A stretch of DNA of 64,000 nt from Streptomyces alfalfae (GTDB lineage: Bacteria; Actinomycetota; Actinomycetes; Streptomycetales; Streptomycetaceae). Below, in pieces: positions 46,887 through 56,700 of the stretch. The notes beneath the pieces are model-generated. The model was not told the DNA's origin. It was given only the letters and a program-made list of their open reading frames with translations, and ran no database searches. The position numbers were made by a program, and so were the translations under genes. The stretch covers positions 62,001 to 126,000 of the forward strand of contig NZ_QEXM01000015.1 of NCBI RefSeq assembly GCF_004127445.1, in the 5' to 3' direction. Within the stretch, counting starts at the first letter, position 1. Every line of letters begins with the position of its first letter.

Positions 46887-47745
46887 CGCCGCCGGAGCCG
46901 GCGAACGAGGTGAGCGCCACGCCGCCCACCAGCAGGGCCGCCGCGCACCAGCGCAGGCCGCTCACCGGCTCGCCGAGGACGAGGGCCGCCGACGACATGC
47001 CGAAGACCGGCACGAGGAGCGAGAACGGGGCGACCGTGGACGCGGGGTAGCGGCGCAGCAGGAACCCCCAGGCGCCGAACCCGAAGACGGTCGTGACCCA
47101 GGCGACGTAGGCGATGATGCCCGCGCCCGACCAGTCGAGGGAGCGCAGGGCCTCCGCGTCCCGCCCGGGTCCCTCGAAGAGGAGGGAGAGGCCGAGCAGC
47201 GGCAGGACGGGGACGGTGCTCACCCACACCATGAAGTTCAGCGAGTCCGACGGCGACGCCTTGCGGGTCAGGACGTTGGAGACGCCCCAGCACGCCGCCG
47301 CGCCGATGACCACCGCGAAGGCGGTGAGCGGCCCGGTCTCCCCCTCGTCGACGGCCGCGACGCCGATCCCGGCGAGGGCGACGGCCATGCCGATGACCCG
47401 TACGCGTCCGGGCCTTTCGCTCAGCGCCACGGCGGCGAAGAGGGCGGTGAAGACGGCCTGGATCTGGAGGACGAGCGAGGAGAGCCCGGCGGGCATCCCG
47501 GCGTCCATGCCGACGAAGAGCAGCCCGAACTTGGCCACGCCGAGGGTGAGTCCCACCCCCACGATCCACTTCCACGCGACCTTGGGGCGCCCCACGAAGA
47601 AGACGGCGGGCAGGGCCGCGGCGAGGAAGCGCAGGGCGGAGAAGAGCAGCGGCGGGAAGTGGTCGAGCCCCACTTCGATGACGACGAAGTTGACGCCCCA
47701 CAGGGCGGCGACGAGGACGGCCAGGCAGACATGTACGGGTCGCAT
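46753..47745 (-). CDS. EamA/DMT-family transporter
   Basis: 330 residues, ten predicted membrane helices starting VHVCLAVLVAALWGVNFVVI; EamA repeats are visible (ARFLAAALPAVFF; VAWVTTVFGFGAWGFLLRRY; SLLVPVFGMSSAALVLGEP). The last 45-50 residues (SGGVRPSGSAGATDTPAPGR onward) are a Pro/Ala/Arg tail without membrane character. The 3' end overlaps the opposite TIM-barrel gene by 134 bases because no stop codon occurs before 46753. It is divergent from a LysR regulator, the usual pairing for exporters of amino acids or metabolites. Confidence 0.88.
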   Translation of the reverse strand: MRPVHVCLAVLVAALWGVNFVVIEVGLDHFPPLLFSALRFLAAALPAVFFVGRPKVAWKWIVGVGLTLGVAKFGLLFVGMDAGMPAGLSSLVLQIQAVFTALFAAVALSERPGRVRVIGMAVALAGIGVAAVDEGETGPLTAFAVVIGAAACWGVSNVLTRKASPSDSLNFMVWVSTVPVLPLLGLSLLFEGPGRDAEALRSLDWSGAGIIAYVAWVTTVFGFGAWGFLLRRYPASTVAPFSLLVPVFGMSSAALVLGEPVSGLRWCAAALLVGGVALTSFAGSGGVRPSGSAGATDTPAPGRAVAAGAPRPRTSASRTPSTASRPSPPR

Positions 47746-47880
47746 GCGTCGAGGATCACCTGGCCGGACCGTGTAGCACCAGCACGGATCTCTGCATGGT
47801 TGGATGAAGCAACGCTTACGTATGAGGTGTCGTTCGGGCCGATGCGAGAGCTGACGTTCGAGCCGATGTGTGGAGGGCCC

Positions 47881-48777
47881 ATGCTCGATCTCGCCAGGCT
47901 GCGCGCGCTGCACGCCGTCTCCGTGCACGGGACGGTGGGCGCGGCGGCCACCGCGCTCGGCTACACCCCGTCGGCGGTCTCCCAGCAGATCGCGAAGCTG
48001 GAGCGGGAGACGCGGACCACGCTCCTCGAACGGCGCGGCCGGGGGGTCGCGCTCACCGACGAGGCGCTGCGTCTCGTCGAGACGGCGGGGCAGTTGATGT
48101 CCCTCGTCGAGCGGGCGGAGACCGATCTGGAGGAGCGGCGCGGGGTGCCCGCGGGGCGGCTGGCCATCGCCGCGTTCGCCTCGGCGGCGCGGGGGCTCAT
48201 GCCGCGGGTCCTCGCGGACCTCGCGGAGCGGCATCCGGCGCTCGACGCGCGGATGTCGGAGGTGGACCCGCATCTCTCCGTGGACCTGGTGGCCAAGGGG
48301 GCGGTCGACCTGGCGGTGGCCCACGACTGGGACATCGCTCCGCTGCCGGCGCCGCCGGGGGTGGAGCAGGCCGTCATCGGCGACGACCTGTGCGACCTCG
48401 TCGTGCCGGTCGGGCACCGGCTCGCGGGCCGTCCCGCGGTGCGGCGGGAGGAGCTGCGGGGCGAGCGCTGGATCGCGCAGCCGCCGGGGCTCGTCTGTCA
48501 CGACTGGCTCGTGCGGACGCTCCGGGAGGCGGGCTGCGAGCCCGACATCGCCCATACGGCGGAGGAGAACCCCACGCTGGTGGCCCTCGTCGCCGCGGGG
48601 CTCGGCATCGCCCTGATCCCCCGCCTCGGCCGCGGACCGCTGCCGGAAGGGGCGGTCACGGCCCGCCTCGACCCGCTGCCGGTGCGGCGGCTGTACGCGC
48701 TCTGGCGCACCGGGGCCGCACGCCGGCCCGCCATCACCGCGACGGTCCACTCCCTGCGGTCCCACTGGACCCCGTAG
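47881..48777 (+). CDS. LysR-family transcriptional regulator
   Basis: 298 residues, ATG 47881 with GGAGGG just upstream. N-terminal HTH (LDLARLRALHAVSVHGTVGA, TALGYTPSAVSQQIAKLERE) and a periplasmic-binding-like effector domain (GRLAIAAFASAARGLMPRVL, VALVAAGLGIALIPRL). Divergent from the EamA transporter, separated by 135 bases, and likely its regulator. Confidence 0.93.
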   Translation: MLDLARLRALHAVSVHGTVGAAATALGYTPSAVSQQIAKLERETRTTLLERRGRGVALTDEALRLVETAGQLMSLVERAETDLEERRGVPAGRLAIAAFASAARGLMPRVLADLAERHPALDARMSEVDPHLSVDLVAKGAVDLAVAHDWDIAPLPAPPGVEQAVIGDDLCDLVVPVGHRLAGRPAVRREELRGERWIAQPPGLVCHDWLVRTLREAGCEPDIAHTAEENPTLVALVAAGLGIALIPRLGRGPLPEGAVTARLDPLPVRRLYALWRTGAARRPAITATVHSLRSHWTP

Positions 48778-48959
48778 CCCCTGGGAGCACCGGGGCACGA
48801 CAGGGCGCGCCCCGCACCACTTCGCGGAAACCGGGAACCCGCGCCGGGCCCCGGCCGTCCAACCGGCACACTGCCGGTGAGTCTCCGCAGGGCGGTGTCG
48901 GCATCGCTGCTGGCTGCGAACGCTGACCACCCTCTCCGCCGCCCGCGGCCGGCAGCCCG

Positions 48960-49000
48960 CCGTCACCGGCGCGCCCCCTTCCACACAGCGCCGGTGACGG
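48960..49000. terminator. Strong hairpin between LysR and GH3 genes
   Basis: CCGTCACCGGCGC (48960-48972) and GCGCCGGTGACGG (48988-49000) are perfect inverted repeats of 13 bases with a 15-base loop. It is 180 bases after the LysR stop; no T-run. Probably a terminator for read-through from the left. Confidence 0.6.
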
Positions 49001-49058
49001 CCCCTCACGCCCGGCCGGCCCTTGACCGGCAGAAATCTTCGGGATATCCGTAGCTCCT

Positions 49059-49067
49059 GAAAGTTTC
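49059..49067 (+). promoter_or_regulatory. GAAAGTTTC operator-like palindrome upstream of the GH3 gene
   Basis: GAAA-G-TTTC at 49059-49067. Similar sites (CGAAANTTTCG) control Streptomyces glycoside hydrolase and sugar transport genes through LacI-type repressors. Its position, 22 bases before the start codon, suits repression. The repressor is not in the window. Confidence 0.5.
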
Positions 49068-49088
49068 CTTCGGCCCGCAGGAGCGCCC

Positions 49089-50903
49089 GTGCCCCAGCCC
49101 GACGACCACACGCTCCGCGCCCTCATCGCGAAGATGAGCCTGGAGGAGAAGGTCGGCCAGCTCTTCGTGATGCATGTGTACGGGCACACGGCCACCGCCC
49201 CCGACCAGCGGGACGTCGAGACCAACCGCAAGGAGCTCGGCGTCGACGACGCGGCCGCCCTGATCGCGCGCTACCACCTCGGCGGCATCATCTACTTCGG
49301 CTGGGCCCACAACACCCGCACCCCGCACCAGATCGCCGCCCTCTCCCGGGGCATCCAGCAGGCGGCGGCGCGAGCGCTGCCCTCGGGCATCCCCGTACTG
49401 ATCTCCGTGGACCAGGAGCACGGGGCCGTGGCCCGCGTCGGCGCCCCGGCGACGCTCCTGCCCGGCGCGATGGCGCTGGGGGCGTCCGGTTCGCACGAGC
49501 ACGCCCGCGAGGCGGCCCGGATCGCGGGCGTCGAGCTGCGCGCCCTCGGCATCCGCCAGGACCACGCCCCGGACGCCGACGTGAACGTCAACCCGGCCAA
49601 CCCAGTCATCGGCGTCCGCTCCTTCGGCTCCGACCCGGAGGCGGTCGCCGGCTTCGTGACGGCGCAGATCGAGGGCTACCGGAGCGCGGGCGTGGCGACC
49701 GCGGCCAAGCACTTCCCCGGGCACGGCGACACGACGGACGACAGCCACACCGAGCTGCCGCGCATCGACCACACCCGTGAGGAGTGGGAGAGGTACGACG
49801 CGCCGCCCTTCCGCGCGGCGGTCGCCGCGGGCGTGGACTCCGTGATGACGGCCCACATCGTGGTGCCCGCCCTCGACCCGTCGGGCGACCCGGCGACGCT
49901 CTCGCACCCGATCGTGACGGGCGTCCTGCGCGAGGAGCTGGGCTATGACGGCGTGGTCGCCACGGACTCGCTGGCGATGCGGGGCGTGCGGACGAAGTAC
50001 GGCGACGGCCGTGTGGCGGTGCTGGCGCTCAAGGCGGGCGTGGACCAGCTCCTCAACCCGCCGCAGCCGCAGGTCGCGTGGGACGCGGTGCTCCAGGCGG
50101 TCGCCGACGGCGAGCTGAGCGAGGACCGCGTCGACGCGTCCGTGCTGCGCGTCCTGCGCATGAAGGCCGGGGTCGGCCTCATCACCGAGGACGGCACGGC
50201 GGCACCGGACCTCATGGCCGAGACGGAGCCCGCCGTGGGCGGCGCCGCGCACCTGGCGGCGGCCGACCGCATCGCGGAGGCCACGACGACGCTGCTGAGC
50301 AACGACGACGCCACGCTGCCGCTGTCGCCCCGCACGCACCGCGACGTCCTGGTGGTCGGCGCCGACCCGCGTTCGCCCTCGGGCACGACGGGCCCGCCCA
50401 CGTCCGTCCTCGCGGACACCCTGACCGGCCTCGGCTTCACCGCCACCGCCCTGTCGACGGGCGCCTCGCCGGACGCGGCGCTGATCGAGAAGGCGGTGGC
50501 CGCCGCGGAGGGCGTGGACGCGGTCCTGGTGGCGACGTACAACGTCGCGACCCACGCGGCCACGGCCCGGGACCACACCCAGGCCGCGAACGCCGCGCTG
50601 TTCGCGGCGCTGCCCACCGGGGAGGCGGGCGCGCCGGACGGCCAGGCCGCCCTGGTGGCCGCGCTCAAGGCGACCGGCGTGCCCGTCGTCGCCCTCGCGA
50701 TCCGCAACCCCTACGACGTGGCCCGGCTCCCCCACGTCGACGCGGCGCTCGCCTCGTACTCCTGGACCGATGTCGAACTGCGCGCCGCCGCCCGGGTGAT
50801 CGCGGGCCGCGTCACGCCGCGCGGGCGGCTTCCGGTGCCGGTGCGGCGGGCGGACGACCCGGCGCAGGTGCTGTACCCGGTCGGCCACGGGCTGACGTAC
50901 TGA
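49089..50903 (+). CDS. GH3 family beta-N-acetylhexosaminidase-like enzyme
   Basis: 604 residues, GTG 49089 with AGGAG 6 bases upstream. GH3 TIM-barrel: LISVDQEHGAVARVGAP, the NagZ-type loop KHFPGHGDTTDDSHTELP (His212 and His220, putative acid/base), nucleophile Asp293 in VVATDSLAM. A second alpha/beta sandwich domain (LLSNDDATLPL, VLVVGADPR) follows, as in larger Streptomyces NagZ-like proteins. No signal peptide, so it is probably cytoplasmic and cleaves imported N-acetylglucosaminides (chitobiose, muropeptides). A phosphorylase activity is possible for this subfamily. Confidence 0.9.
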   Translation: MPQPDDHTLRALIAKMSLEEKVGQLFVMHVYGHTATAPDQRDVETNRKELGVDDAAALIARYHLGGIIYFGWAHNTRTPHQIAALSRGIQQAAARALPSGIPVLISVDQEHGAVARVGAPATLLPGAMALGASGSHEHAREAARIAGVELRALGIRQDHAPDADVNVNPANPVIGVRSFGSDPEAVAGFVTAQIEGYRSAGVATAAKHFPGHGDTTDDSHTELPRIDHTREEWERYDAPPFRAAVAAGVDSVMTAHIVVPALDPSGDPATLSHPIVTGVLREELGYDGVVATDSLAMRGVRTKYGDGRVAVLALKAGVDQLLNPPQPQVAWDAVLQAVADGELSEDRVDASVLRVLRMKAGVGLITEDGTAAPDLMAETEPAVGGAAHLAAADRIAEATTTLLSNDDATLPLSPRTHRDVLVVGADPRSPSGTTGPPTSVLADTLTGLGFTATALSTGASPDAALIEKAVAAAEGVDAVLVATYNVATHAATARDHTQAANAALFAALPTGEAGAPDGQAALVAALKATGVPVVALAIRNPYDVARLPHVDAALASYSWTDVELRAAARVIAGRVTPRGRLPVPVRRADDPAQVLYPVGHGLTY

Positions 50904-51017
50904 CGCCTACGCCGGTCCGCGGGCGCCGCACCGCCGATCGCCGCAAAGCCCCCTCCACGCCTGGCCCGCCCCCGCTCCCCCGCGTCACGCTGGAGCGCAC
51001 GTATCGGGGGGAACGCC

Positions 51018-51680
51018 ATGCTTGCCTGCCACGCCGAGCCGCGCGCGGCCATGGGGACGCGCTGCGCGCTGCTGCTCGCCGCGGCGGCGGCCCTGCTGAC
51101 GGGCTGCCAGGCGTCCGGCGGGGCGGAGGGCTCGGACGCCCGCACGTCGGTGGCCTCGCGCCCCTCGGGCCACGGCGAGGTGTTCCTCGCCGTCGACGAG
51201 TGCAGTTCCCGGGGGCGCACGGGGTTCTCGGAGGTGCCGTGCACCAGCGAGCGGGCGGCGGCGCGCGTGCTCGCGCGGCACCACGGCGAGGCGGGGCAGG
51301 GCCCCTCCTGTCCGGCGCGCACCGACTTCGTGCTGCACATCAGCGAGAGCAGGCCCGCCAAGGACGAGGACGGCGACGGGGCGGTGCCCCGGGGCCACGC
51401 CTGCATGCGCAACCTCGAACCGCCGCACCCCGGTGACCCCGGGGGCGGCGGCGGTCCCAGGACCGTCGTGGGTGACTGCGTCTACTCCGCGGGGCGGCGC
51501 GAGGTCCGGGAGACCGCCTGCGACGGCAGCGGCGAGCGCACCCCCGAGTACCGGGTGGCCTCGGCGGTGCGGAGCCGTGCCCGGTGCGGTCCCGCGACCG
51601 CGCTGTACGTCACCCTCGGCGGGTCCCGGCCCGTCGGATGCGCCGAGCCGGTCAGGGCCGCAACGTCATCTCCTTCTTGA
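51018..51680 (+). CDS. Small secreted lipoprotein of unknown function
   Basis: 220 residues. ATG 51018 has GGGGGG upstream; Met12 is an alternative. Hydrophobic segment CALLLAAAAALLTGCQASGG with lipobox LTGC near Cys30. The mature part has several cysteines (DECSSRG, PCTSERAAARVLARHH, PSCPARTD, HACMRNL, GDCVYSAGR, ACDGSG) that could form disulfides, arranged as two similar halves of the sort SEVPCTSERA..ARVLARH and EVRETACDGS..YRVASAV. The 3' end overlaps the convergent S37 peptidase gene by 29 bases. Family not recognised. Confidence 0.75.
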   Translation: MLACHAEPRAAMGTRCALLLAAAAALLTGCQASGGAEGSDARTSVASRPSGHGEVFLAVDECSSRGRTGFSEVPCTSERAAARVLARHHGEAGQGPSCPARTDFVLHISESRPAKDEDGDGAVPRGHACMRNLEPPHPGDPGGGGGPRTVVGDCVYSAGRREVRETACDGSGERTPEYRVASAVRSRARCGPATALYVTLGGSRPVGCAEPVRAATSSPS

Positions 51681-53094
51681 CGTCCCCGCGGTCGAGCCGC
51701 GCGTCGTACTCGGCCAGCGGCTTCGACGTGGCGGTCGAGACACCCGCCCACGCCTTGATCCGCTGCGTGGCCTTCGCCTTCTGGGCCGGGACGAGCTGCG
51801 CGACCGTCGCCCCGTGGTTCGCGCCGGGGGCCGTGAAGACGTACGAGTCGTGCTTGGCGCCCCGCGCGGGACGGAACCGCTCGGCGCCGTACGGGTCGTA
51901 CTCGCCGTAGACGTACATCATCCGGTGCGCGTGATGCCGCACCCAGCGGTCGACGTCCCGCATCGCGCCCGGCCGGAACGTCATCGGGATGTCACGGGGC
52001 ACGAAGTTCCGCGGCGGCTGGTAGCCGTAGCGGCTCAAGTCGCCGAGCCAGGGCTGGCTGATGGTGGGCGAGCCGAGTTCCGTGCCCGCCTGGTAGTAGT
52101 ACGGCGTGTACGGTTCCAGGCCCTGGTCGGTGTAGGAGGACCAGCCGCCCACGGCGTCGACGTAGTCGAAGAGGTCCTGGTCGGACACGGTGGCGGCGTC
52201 CGGGATCTCGCCGCAGGCGGTCGCCGCCGGCTGGTACTGCCAGAAGCCCCACGTCAGGTCGAGGACGACCGCCTCGAAGGCCTTGTCCAGGGAGCCGACG
52301 GTCCTGAAGGTGCGGTTCTCCGCGGCGGCGAGGGCCGCGAGCTTCTTCGACAGCGGCTCCCTGCGCTCCAGCGCCTCGCGCTGCACGGCCTGGATGCGCT
52401 CGCGGCACTCCTCGGTGCCGACGTTCGCCAGGAACGCGTCGTACGCCGAGTCCTCCTTGTCCACCACGTCGTTGGGCGCGACGTAGGAGACGACGCCGGC
52501 CATGTCGCGGGGGTAGAAGCGCTCGTAGTACGTCGCCGTCATGCCGCCCTTGGAGATGCCCGTGGCCAGCCACTTCTTGCCGTAGATCGGCTTCAGCGCC
52601 CGGTAGACGCGGTGCTGGTCGGTGGCGGCCTGCCAGATGTCGAGCTTGGACCAGTCGGCCGGGTCGGGGCGCGAGGGCGAGAAGAAGCGGTACTCCATGG
52701 AGATCTGGTTGCCGTCGACGATCTGCGTGGGCTCACGGCGGCTGGGGTTCGTGGAGACGCTGTAGCCGCTGGTGTAGTAGACCGTGGGGCGGCCGGTGTC
52801 CTTGTGCAGGACCGTCAGGCGCTGCTTGAACGTGCCCTTGGAGGGGCGGCGGTGGTCCACCGGCTGGGTGTAGTTCAGGACGAAGAAGCGGTAGCCGGGG
52901 TACGGCTTCTCCTCGATGAGGCTCATGCCGGGTATGGCGAGCAGTCGGTCCTTGATGTCCGGTTCGGCGGTGGTGGGCCGCTCGCCGGTGGTGGTCCGGT
53001 CGGCGGCGGTGGCCGCCCCGGACGTCGCTCCGGCCGCGCCCACCGTGCCTATCAGCACGACGAGTGACACCAGCCATCTGAGCGCCTTGCGCAT
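51652..53094 (-). CDS. Secreted S37-family peptidase (tripeptidyl aminopeptidase type)
   Basis: 480 residues with a signal peptide (MRKALRWLVSLVVLIGTVGA, cleavage near AATAAD). The Streptomyces PS-10 peptidase S37 family: FVLNYTQPVDHRRPSKGTFK, then nucleophile Ser181 in ATGISKGGMTATYYERFYP, Asp in VYGEYDPYGAERF and His in TAPGANHGATV. It releases tripeptides or proline-terminal peptides outside the cell. A leftward single gene; no close ribosome binding site is obvious at 53094. Confidence 0.9.
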   Translation of the reverse strand: MRKALRWLVSLVVLIGTVGAAGATSGAATAADRTTTGERPTTAEPDIKDRLLAIPGMSLIEEKPYPGYRFFVLNYTQPVDHRRPSKGTFKQRLTVLHKDTGRPTVYYTSGYSVSTNPSRREPTQIVDGNQISMEYRFFSPSRPDPADWSKLDIWQAATDQHRVYRALKPIYGKKWLATGISKGGMTATYYERFYPRDMAGVVSYVAPNDVVDKEDSAYDAFLANVGTEECRERIQAVQREALERREPLSKKLAALAAAENRTFRTVGSLDKAFEAVVLDLTWGFWQYQPAATACGEIPDAATVSDQDLFDYVDAVGGWSSYTDQGLEPYTPYYYQAGTELGSPTISQPWLGDLSRYGYQPPRNFVPRDIPMTFRPGAMRDVDRWVRHHAHRMMYVYGEYDPYGAERFRPARGAKHDSYVFTAPGANHGATVAQLVPAQKAKATQRIKAWAGVSTATSKPLAEYDARLDRGDVKKEMTLRP

Positions 53095-53230
53095 GCACCC
53101 TCCCCTGTCGACACAGCAGTGCCCCGGAACCTAACGGAGCGACTGGGCCCGCACCAGAGGCCGTCAGGCGCGGCTCACGCGCCGCGGAGGATGCGACAGG
53201 TGCGTCAAAGGTCTCAGGTGGGTCGGATGT

Positions 53231-53257
53231 GTCAGGTGCGTCAGGTGCGTCAGGAGC
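53231..53257. repeat. Three tandem nonamers GTCAGGTGC
   Basis: GTCAGGTGC at 53231 and 53240, GTCAGGAGC at 53249, with related GCGACAGGTGC and GTCTCAGGTG copies in the 40 bases before. Non-coding, between two leftward genes. Purpose unknown; probably slippage. Confidence 0.6.
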
Positions 53258-53270
53258 GGACGCGGCGCGG

Positions 53271-53678
53271 TCAGCAGAGAATCCACCCCGAGGTGACGCC
53301 CCGCCCGCTGATCTTCCCCGTCACGCGCACGCAGCGGTGCCCCGCGTGGACCGTCACCGGGCCAGCGCGGTGGGTGAAGCGCCCCTTGTCCCGCACGGCA
53401 CGGCTGCCGCGCGCCTGCACGCTCACGGACATGCTCTTGCGGACGCCGGGACGCTTGGCGATCAGTACGACACAGACGTAGCCGCGGGTCTTGAAGACCT
53501 CGACCCGGCCCTTGCTGAAGGGCAGGACCCGCACCTTGTGCCCCGCGCAGACGCCGGAGACGGCGTGCGCCGGCCCCGCGCCGGGACCCACGAGGGCCAG
53601 CAGGAGCGAGGCGGCGAGCCCGGCTGCGCCGAGCGTCAGCCGCCGGCGTATGTGACCCCGGCCGCGACCACTGCTCAC
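53271..53678 (-). CDS. Small secreted cysteine-containing protein of unknown function
   Basis: 135 residues from GTG 53678, where GGAGGG lies 6 bases upstream; the ATG at 53696 precedes that site and is less likely. Signal peptide HIRRRLTLGAAGLAASLLLA with cleavage near PAHAVSG. The mature 95 residues are basic and beta-rich with cysteines at GVCAGH, GYVCVV, HRCVRV and the C-terminal residue (GWILC). The four cysteines suggest two disulfides. Family not recognised. Confidence 0.72.
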   Translation of the reverse strand: MSSGRGRGHIRRRLTLGAAGLAASLLLALVGPGAGPAHAVSGVCAGHKVRVLPFSKGRVEVFKTRGYVCVVLIAKRPGVRKSMSVSVQARGSRAVRDKGRFTHRAGPVTVHAGHRCVRVTGKISGRGVTSGWILC

Positions 53679-53786
53679 GGTGTTCCCTCCCGCCACTGCG
53701 GCATCAACGTACTGATGTACGGACGCAGCCCACCGTCCCGCGGTTGCGGCTTCCCCCGGCTTTTCTCGGCCCGCCCCCCGGCCCGC

Positions 53787-56700
53787 TCAGGCCGCCTCCA
53801 CCGGCTCCCCCACGAACGTGCGCCACAGCCGCGCGTACCGCCCGTCGAGCGCGAGCAGTTCCTCGTGCGTGCCGTCCTCCGCGACGCGTCCGTGGTCCAT
53901 CACGACGACGCGGTCCGCGCGGGCGGCCGTGGTGAGGCGGTGGGCGACGACCAGGGTGGTGCGCTTGCCGGCGATGCGGTCGGTGGCCTGGTTGACCTGC
54001 GCCTCCGTGGCGAGGTCGAGCGCGGCGGTCGCCTCGTCGAGGAGCAGGATGTCGGGGTCGACGAGCTCGGCGCGGGCGAGCGCGATGAGCTGCCGCTGCC
54101 CGGCGGAGAGGTTGCGTCCGCGCTCGGTGACCTCGTGGAGGTAGCCGCCGTCCAGGGTGGCGATCATCTCGTGCGCGCCGACCGCGCGGGCGGCGGCCTC
54201 GACCTGGGCGTCGGTGGCGTCGGGACGCCCGTAGGCGATGGCGTCGCGGACCGTGCCCGCGAAGAGGTAGGCCTCCTGCGGGACGACGCCGAGGCGGTGG
54301 CGGTACGAGGTGAGGTCGAGGGAGCGCAGGTCGGCGCCGTCGACCGTGACCCGACCGCCCGTCGGGTCGTAGAACCGGGCGACCAGCTTGACCAGCGTGG
54401 ACTTGCCCGCGCCGGTCTCGCCGACGAACGCGACGGTCTGGCCGGCGGGTATCCGCAGGTTCACGTCGCTCAGGGCCTCCTCCTCGCCGGTGTAGGCGAA
54501 GCGCACGTCCTCGAAGGCGATGTCGCCGCGCAGGGCGCTCACCTCCGCGGGTTCGTCGGCGGCCCGGGTCGAGGTCGGCTCCTGGAGCAGCTCCTGGATG
54601 CGGCCGAGCGAGACGGTGGCCTGCTGGTACCCGTCGAAGACCTGGGAGAGCTGCTGCACGGGCGCGAAGAACAGGTCGATGTAGAGCAGGTAGGCGACGA
54701 GCGCGCCGGTCGTCAGCGTGCCCGCCTCCACCCGGCCCGCGCCCACGACCAGGACGGCGACGACGGCGACGGACGACAGGAACTGCACGAACGGGAAGTA
54801 CACCGAGATCAGCCACTGGCCCCGGATGCGGGCCTGGCGGTAGCTGTCGCTGTTCTCCGCGAACCGCTCGGCGCCGGAGCGCTCGCGCCGGAAGGCCTGC
54901 ACGATGCGCAGCCCCGCCACGGACTCCTGGAGGTCGGCGTTGACGACGGAGACCCGCTCGCGCGCCAGTTCGTACGCCTTCACGCTGGACTTGCGGAAGA
55001 AGTACGTGCCGACGACGAGCAGCGGCAGCGTCGCGAAGACGACGAGGGCGAGCTCCACGTCGATGACGAGCAGGGCGACCATGATGCCGAAGAAGGTGAC
55101 GACGGAGACGAACGCGGTGACGAGCCCGGTCTGCAGGAACGTGGACAGCGCGTCCACGTCCGTGGTCATCCGGGTCATGATGCGCCCGGTCAGCTCCCGC
55201 TCGTAGTAGTCGAGCCCGAGGCGCTGGAGCTGCGCGAAGATCTTCAGCCGCAGCGAGTACAGGACCCGCTCGCCGGTGCGCCCCGTCATCCGCATCTCGC
55301 CGGTCTGCGCCGTCCACTGCACGGCGACGGCGGCCAGCGCCAGGCCGGAGGCGGCCCAGACGGCGCCCAGCGCGAGCTGGTTGACGCCCTCGTCGATGCC
55401 GTGCCGGATCAGGACGGGCAGCAGCAGCCCCATGCCCGCGTCGACGGCGACGAGCAGCAGGCTGAACAGCAGGGGGAGGCCGAACCCGGCGAGCAGCCTG
55501 CGCAGCCCGTAGGACTCCTCGGGGGTGACGGCCCGCGCCTCGTCGATGCCGGGCTTGTCGTCGGCCGGGGGCAGCGCGTCGACCTGGGCGAGCAGCTCGG
55601 GCGTGGACGGCATCCCGGACAGCGCGGTGTCCTTGGGCTCCCGGTCGCCGGTCCACAGGGCGGGGGTGATGCCGCGCTCGGCGTCGAACTCGGCGTCCAG
55701 CTCGGCGCGTAGGGAGGTGTCCTCGGGCACGTCGACGGGGAGCGCGTGGCCGGGCGAGACGCCGCCCAGCTCGTCGGGGTCGGTGAGCAGGCGCCGGTAG
55801 AGGGGCGAGCGCTCCTCCAGCTCCTCGTGGGTGCCGATGTCGGCGAGGCGTCCGCCGTCGAGGACGGCGATGCGGTCGGCGAGGTTCAGGGTGGAGCGGC
55901 GGTGGGCTATGAGGAGGGTGGTGCGCCCGGCCATGACGCCGCGCAGGGCCTCGTGGATCTCGTGTTCGACGCGGGCGTCGACGGCGGAGGTGGCGTCGTC
56001 CAGGACGAGGAGGCGGGGGTCGGTGAGGATGGCGCGGGCGAGCGCGATGCGCTGGCGCTGGCCGCCGGAGAGCGTGAGCCCCTGCTCGCCGACCTTGGTG
56101 TCGTAGCCCTCGGGCAGCTCGGAGATGAACCCGTCGGCCTGGGCGGCCCGCGCCGCGGCCTCGATCTGCTCGCGGGTGGCCCCGGGGTGGCCGTAGGCGA
56201 TGTTGGCGCCGACGGTGTCGGAGAAGAGGAAGGAGTCCTCGGGCACGAGCCCGATGGCGGCGCGCAGGGAGTCCAGGGTCAGCTCGCGCACGTCGTGGCC
56301 GCCGATGAGGACGGCGCCGTGCGTCACGTCGTAGAAGCGCGGCAGCAGCAGCGAGACGGTCGATTTGCCGCTGCCGGAGGAGCCGACGACGGCGAGGGTC
56401 TCGCCGGGGGCGATCTCGAAGGACAGCCCGTCGAGGACGGGCCTGTCGTCCTCGTAGGCGAAGCCGACCTCGTCGAACTCCACGGTGGCGGGCGCGTCGG
56501 CGGGCAGCTCCTTGGCGCCGTCGCTCATGCTCGGCTCGGTGTCGATCAGTTCGAGGACGCGCTCGACGCCCGCGCGGGCCTGCTGGCCGACGGTGAGGAC
56601 CATGGCGAGCATCCGCACGGGTCCGACGAGCTGCGCGAGGTAGGTGGAGAAGGCGACGAACGTGCCGAGCGTGATCTCCCCGCGCACGGCGAGCCAGCCG

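Larger units (their letters stand above)
48778..49088. other. Intergenic region before the GH3 gene
   Basis: These 311 bases hold no gene I can support. Two elements stand out and are listed: a hairpin at 48960-49000 and a GAAAGTTTC palindrome at 49059-49067, 22 bases before the next start codon. Confidence 0.5.

Noticed and set aside
53098..53270. Tandem nonamer repeats as a CRISPR-like or replication iteron array
   Set aside because: Only three short adjacent copies with no spacers or nearby initiator or Cas genes.
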